In this document: positions 61,539-64,000 of the stretch, one piece after another | Numbering within the stretch: the stretch's first letter is position 1 | How the letters are laid out: each line of letters begins with the position of its first letter | NCBI GenBank assembly: GCA_900538465.1 | Contig: UPXV01000005.1 | Location: forward strand, 21,927-85,926 | Origin: an uncultured Erysipelotrichaceae bacterium | GTDB lineage: Bacteria > Bacillota_I > Bacilli_A > Erysipelotrichales > Coprobacillaceae | DNA: 64,000 nucleotides | Direction: 5' to 3' | Made by a program: the position numbers and the translations under genes | Notes under the pieces: model-generated | What the model was told of the DNA's origin: nothing | The model's input: only the letters and a program-made list of their open reading frames with translations | Database searches by the model: none

Positions 61539-62725
61539 TTTTCTTCCTCCAAATTCATTAATGTTTCTAAAATGATATAGGCCAATTCATCCTTAGACAT
61601 CAATCCATAGTCTAACATATTGTCTTTTGTTATCATTGTTACAACATTAGTATCACCTTGAAATCCAGCACCTTCTGTTTTTAAATGATTGGCTACAATC
61701 ATATCACAATTTTTCTTTATTAATTTTTCTTTGGCATTTTCAATTAAGTCACTTGTTTCCATCGCAAAACCACATAAGATTTGATGTTCTTTTTTCTTTT
61801 GTCCTAAAGCATAGAGAATATCTTTGTTTTTATGTAGTGTTAAAGATAAAGTGTCATCACTTTTTTTAATCTTTTCATCAGCAATATCTTGACAAGCATA
61901 ATCTCCAACAGCCGCTGACATGATAATATAATCTTGATTATCAGAATGATTCATAACAGCTTCATACATATCTTGAGCACTTTTAACATCTAGACGTTCT
62001 ATGCCATAAGGTGTTTTTAAATGCGTAGGACCACTGACAAGTGTAACCTTAGCACCTAAACAAAAGGCAGCTTTTGCAATAGCATAACCCATTTTTCCAC
62101 TTGAATGATTCGTGATGTAACGGACAGGATCAAGACTTTCTTGCGTTGGACCAGCACTAATCAAAACATTTTTTCCAAGTAATGGTTTTTGACAAAGAAC
62201 ATAATCTATCATTTCTAAAATGTCTTCTTCATCAGCTAATTTTCCTTTTCCAACATCACCACATGCTAGCAATCCTGAAATCGGTTCAACAAAATATATA
62301 CCTAAATCTTTTAATGTTTGGATATTTTTTTGAGTGATTGGATTTTCATACATATGAACATTCATTGCAGGAGCAATTAACTTGGGACAAGTAGCAGCTA
62401 AAAAAGCACTAGTCAACATATTATCTGCCATACCATAAGCAATTTTTGCAATTGTATGAGCACTTGCAGGGACAATCATAAATAAATCTGCATCCTTTAC
62501 AATATCAACATGTGTAATAATTGCAGGATTTTCATCATCAAAAGTATCAACATAGACTTTTCTTTTGGTTAAAGATTGAATACAAACAGGGGTTATGAAT
62601 TTTGTAGCACTTTCGCTCATCATCACTTCTACTTGATAATTCATCTTGACTAAATCACTAATCAATTGAACTGCCTTAAAAGCAGCAATACTTCCAGTAA
62701 TACCAACAATAATTTTTTTTGACAT
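61532..62725 (-). CDS. coaBC: Bifunctional phosphopantothenoylcysteine synthetase/decarboxylase
   Basis: This 397-residue protein has an N-terminal flavin-dependent decarboxylase domain (GITGSIAAFKAVQLI, MIVPASAHTIAK, the APAMNVHMYENP motif and the LACGDVGKGK lid). The synthetase domain starts near 185 (VLISAGPTQESLDPVRYITN, SSGKMGYAIA). It converts 4'-phosphopantothenate to 4'-phosphopantetheine, downstream of CoaX. Confidence 0.96.
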   Translation of the reverse strand: MSKKIIVGITGSIAAFKAVQLISDLVKMNYQVEVMMSESATKFITPVCIQSLTKRKVYVDTFDDENPAIITHVDIVKDADLFMIVPASAHTIAKIAYGMADNMLTSAFLAATCPKLIAPAMNVHMYENPITQKNIQTLKDLGIYFVEPISGLLACGDVGKGKLADEEDILEMIDYVLCQKPLLGKNVLISAGPTQESLDPVRYITNHSSGKMGYAIAKAAFCLGAKVTLVSGPTHLKTPYGIERLDVKSAQDMYEAVMNHSDNQDYIIMSAAVGDYACQDIADEKIKKSDDTLSLTLHKNKDILYALGQKKKEHQILCGFAMETSDLIENAKEKLIKKNCDMIVANHLKTEGAGFQGDTNVVTMITKDNMLDYGLMSKDELAYIILETLMNLEEEKC

Positions 62726-62745
62726 TCGGATATAACCTCATTTCC

Positions 62746-63336
62746 TTAATTCATTTTTATTAATATACGAGAAACCATCACGGCAATAATTGTTCCAACA
62801 ATCGCTTCAACAAGACCATTAGTTGTCATAATTCCTATTAAATAAGGAAGTAATGCTGAAAAATCTTGCCCAATAGCATTTGCATATGAAGAACCAAAAA
62901 TAACATAGATTCCTCCTAAAACAAGAACAGTATTGGTAATGGCACCTAAAAAAGAACCCACAGTCATTGCCAAAATCTCATTTTTGTTTTTCAACATTTC
63001 ATAAACCCATCCAGCAATATAACCGATTAGAACACGTGGAACAATCGCAATAAGTGCACTTAGAAAAGATCCACTTAAAAAAGGTGAGAAAACAAAAGAT
63101 GTTACAGTTGGTTGAATGGTATTGATAATCAAACTAGAAAGTCCAAAGACCAAACCAATTCCAGCACCTTTTTCTTTACCTAAGACAATTCCTGCAATAA
63201 TCACAGGAATATGCAAAGTTGTGGCACGTAAGGGACCAACTGGAATGAACCCGAGAAAGGGAACCATCACCATGAGAATTTCTATCGCTATAAATAGCGA
63301 CATGAACGCTAGGTTCTTTGTTTTTTGTTTATTCAT
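62746..63336 (-). CDS. ECF transporter S component, probably for pantothenate (PanT-like)
   Basis: This 196-residue protein has six helices, with GPLRATTLHIPVIIAGIVLG and TNGLVEAIVGTIIAVM, typical of substrate-binding S subunits. It lies 20 bases before coaBC in the same direction, so pantothenate is the most likely vitamin. The shared EcfA/A'/T module is not in this window. AGGAAA precedes the ATG. Confidence 0.82.
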   Translation of the reverse strand: MNKQKTKNLAFMSLFIAIEILMVMVPFLGFIPVGPLRATTLHIPVIIAGIVLGKEKGAGIGLVFGLSSLIINTIQPTVTSFVFSPFLSGSFLSALIAIVPRVLIGYIAGWVYEMLKNKNEILAMTVGSFLGAITNTVLVLGGIYVIFGSSYANAIGQDFSALLPYLIGIMTTNGLVEAIVGTIIAVMVSRILIKMN

Positions 63337-63601
63337 TTTTTTCCTCCACTGTCGTTTCTTAAGAATACGACGCTTTCTATAAAATTTGTTAAAAGTGAGA
63401 TAAAGTTAATGCTATAAAAGTCATTACTATAGATATCGTTTTTAACAGTGCTATTATACAACGATGATTTTTAAAATACAATTGCTATATTAAAATATTA
63501 TTATTGTATAGATTAATAAAAATCATATCACAAATGAGTCATATAAAATATCTTAAAAAAATTTTTTCTAAAAAAATATCGATAAATAGGGAGAAAATAA
63601 C
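63337..63601. other. 5' region of the CoA operon, divergent from rubrerythrin
   Basis: On the minus strand TTGTAT (63476-63481), 17 bases and TATAAT (63453-63458) form a promoter about 110 bases before the ECF gene. The leader can form a stem from GTCGT and ACGAC arms near 63346-63370, but it is too short and unlike known riboswitches. The rest, up to 63601, is AT-rich; I see nothing else in it. Confidence 0.5.
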
Positions 63602-63659
63602 TAGTAATGATTACTATTATTGAAAAAGTTCTTGATTTTGTTAAAATTTGTAGTATAAT
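63602..63659 (+). promoter_or_regulatory. Promoter with PerR-like box before reverse rubrerythrin
   Basis: TAGTAATGATTACTA (63602-63616) is a perfect 7-1-7 palindrome that matches most positions of the PerR box. It lies 15 bases before TTGATT (63632-63637), 16 bases, TATAAT (63654-63659). A peroxide-sensing repressor is the natural candidate. Confidence 0.6.
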
Positions 63660-63696
63660 AAAGGCAGATAAAAAATTGAAGGAGGAAAAAAGAATT

Positions 63697-64000
63697 ATGG
63701 CAAAATGGGTTTGTAAAGTATGTGGATATGTTCATGAAGGGGATACTGCTCCAGAACAATGTCCAATTTGTAAAGTTCCAGCTAGTCAATTTGAAAAAGT
63801 AGAAGAAGAAAGAACATCTAAATATGCAGGAACAAAAACTGAAAAGAATTTAATGGAAGCATTCGCTGGGGAATCTCAAGCGAGAAATAAATACACTTAT
63901 TTCGCAGAAATGGCAAGAAAAGAAGGATTAGAACAAATTGCAGCAATTTTTGAAGAAACTGCAAATCAAGAAAAACAACATGCCAAAATGTGGTTTCGTG
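63697..64000 (+). CDS. Reverse rubrerythrin, 3' end outside window
   Basis: 101 residues are visible. A rubredoxin domain comes first (WVCKVCGYVHEGDTAPEQCPIC), then the start of the ferritin-like diiron domain (MEAFAGESQARNKY with EETANQEKQHAKM). The rubredoxin-first order defines reverse rubrerythrin, an NADH-linked peroxide and oxygen reductase of anaerobes. AAGGAGGA precedes the ATG. Confidence 0.93.
   Translation, partial: MAKWVCKVCGYVHEGDTAPEQCPICKVPASQFEKVEEERTSKYAGTKTEKNLMEAFAGESQARNKYTYFAEMARKEGLEQIAAIFEETANQEKQHAKMWFR

Noticed and set aside
63337..63446. Riboswitch upstream of the ECF/pantothenate operon
   Set aside because: The leader is about 110 bases with only a short stem and no recognised conserved core.

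Overview
The window is AT-rich Firmicutes chromosome. Ribosome-binding sites are strong AAGGAGG types, genes are densely packed, and every operon ends in a rho-independent hairpin. The gene content (CIRCE-controlled hrcA-grpE-dnaK-dnaJ, rpmB/yloU/fakA/recG/plsX/rnc in Bacillus-like order, pantothenate salvage, reverse rubrerythrin, FeoAB, several Cof-type HAD phosphatases, no respiratory genes) fits a gut anaerobe of the Erysipelotrichia/Coprobacillaceae kind. That placement is inferred from content, not measured.

Region 1 (1-14,700) is an accessory bacteriocin locus and the most unusual part. It encodes a LytTR response regulator (5' end outside the window), an AgrC/ComD-type histidine kinase, a 15-residue Cys/Trp-rich peptide, a C39-peptidase ABC exporter, a GyrI-like-fold protein and an HlyD-type adaptor. 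Three intact precursor genes (6003, 7659, 8818) share almost the same double-glycine leader but have unrelated hydrophobic cores of about 86-100 residues. Each is followed by one or more small membrane proteins that are probably immunity factors. Two further precursors (10586, 13957) are decayed. The first two intact precursors lie in a perfect 196-bp direct repeat that carries promoter, ribosome-binding site and leader and stops at the Gly-Gly cleavage site, so new cores appear to be placed behind a reusable promoter-leader module. AgrA/ComE-type direct repeats stand in front of the 15-residue peptide/exporter operon and again in front of the third precursor, so the two-component system probably drives both.

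Region 2 (14,700-36,500) is housekeeping: the heat-shock operon with two CIRCE operators around its promoter; divergent rpmB and yloU-fakA; recG, plsX-rnc; pncB; tyrA; and a spermidine/putrescine importer (potABCD) behind an XRE-cupin regulator. Between these are a secreted DUF3298 protein, a HAD phosphatase, an AEC carrier, a LysM protein and an FMN-binding lipoprotein.

Region 3 (36,550-37,760) is an 11-gene tRNA cluster (Cys, Leu, Arg, Pro, Ala, Ser, fMet, Asp, Phe, Met, Ile2), all with encoded CCA.

Region 4 (37,800-64,000) holds a P-type cation ATPase, a polysaccharide deacetylase, a PerM-type protein, two HAD phosphatases, citrate synthase, ilvE, an orphan PTS IIB, and a 5-oxoproline module (DUF969-DUF979-pcp-GGCT-like). 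It continues with a nicotinamidase-like hydrolase, an ArsR-regulated Zn/Cd efflux ATPase, FeoA-FeoB-Cys-rich peptide, a LUD protein, malQ, a patatin lipase, and a minus-strand pantothenate uptake/CoA group. The window ends inside a reverse rubrerythrin gene with a PerR-like box. Most start sites given here were moved to the codon with the best-spaced ribosome-binding site.
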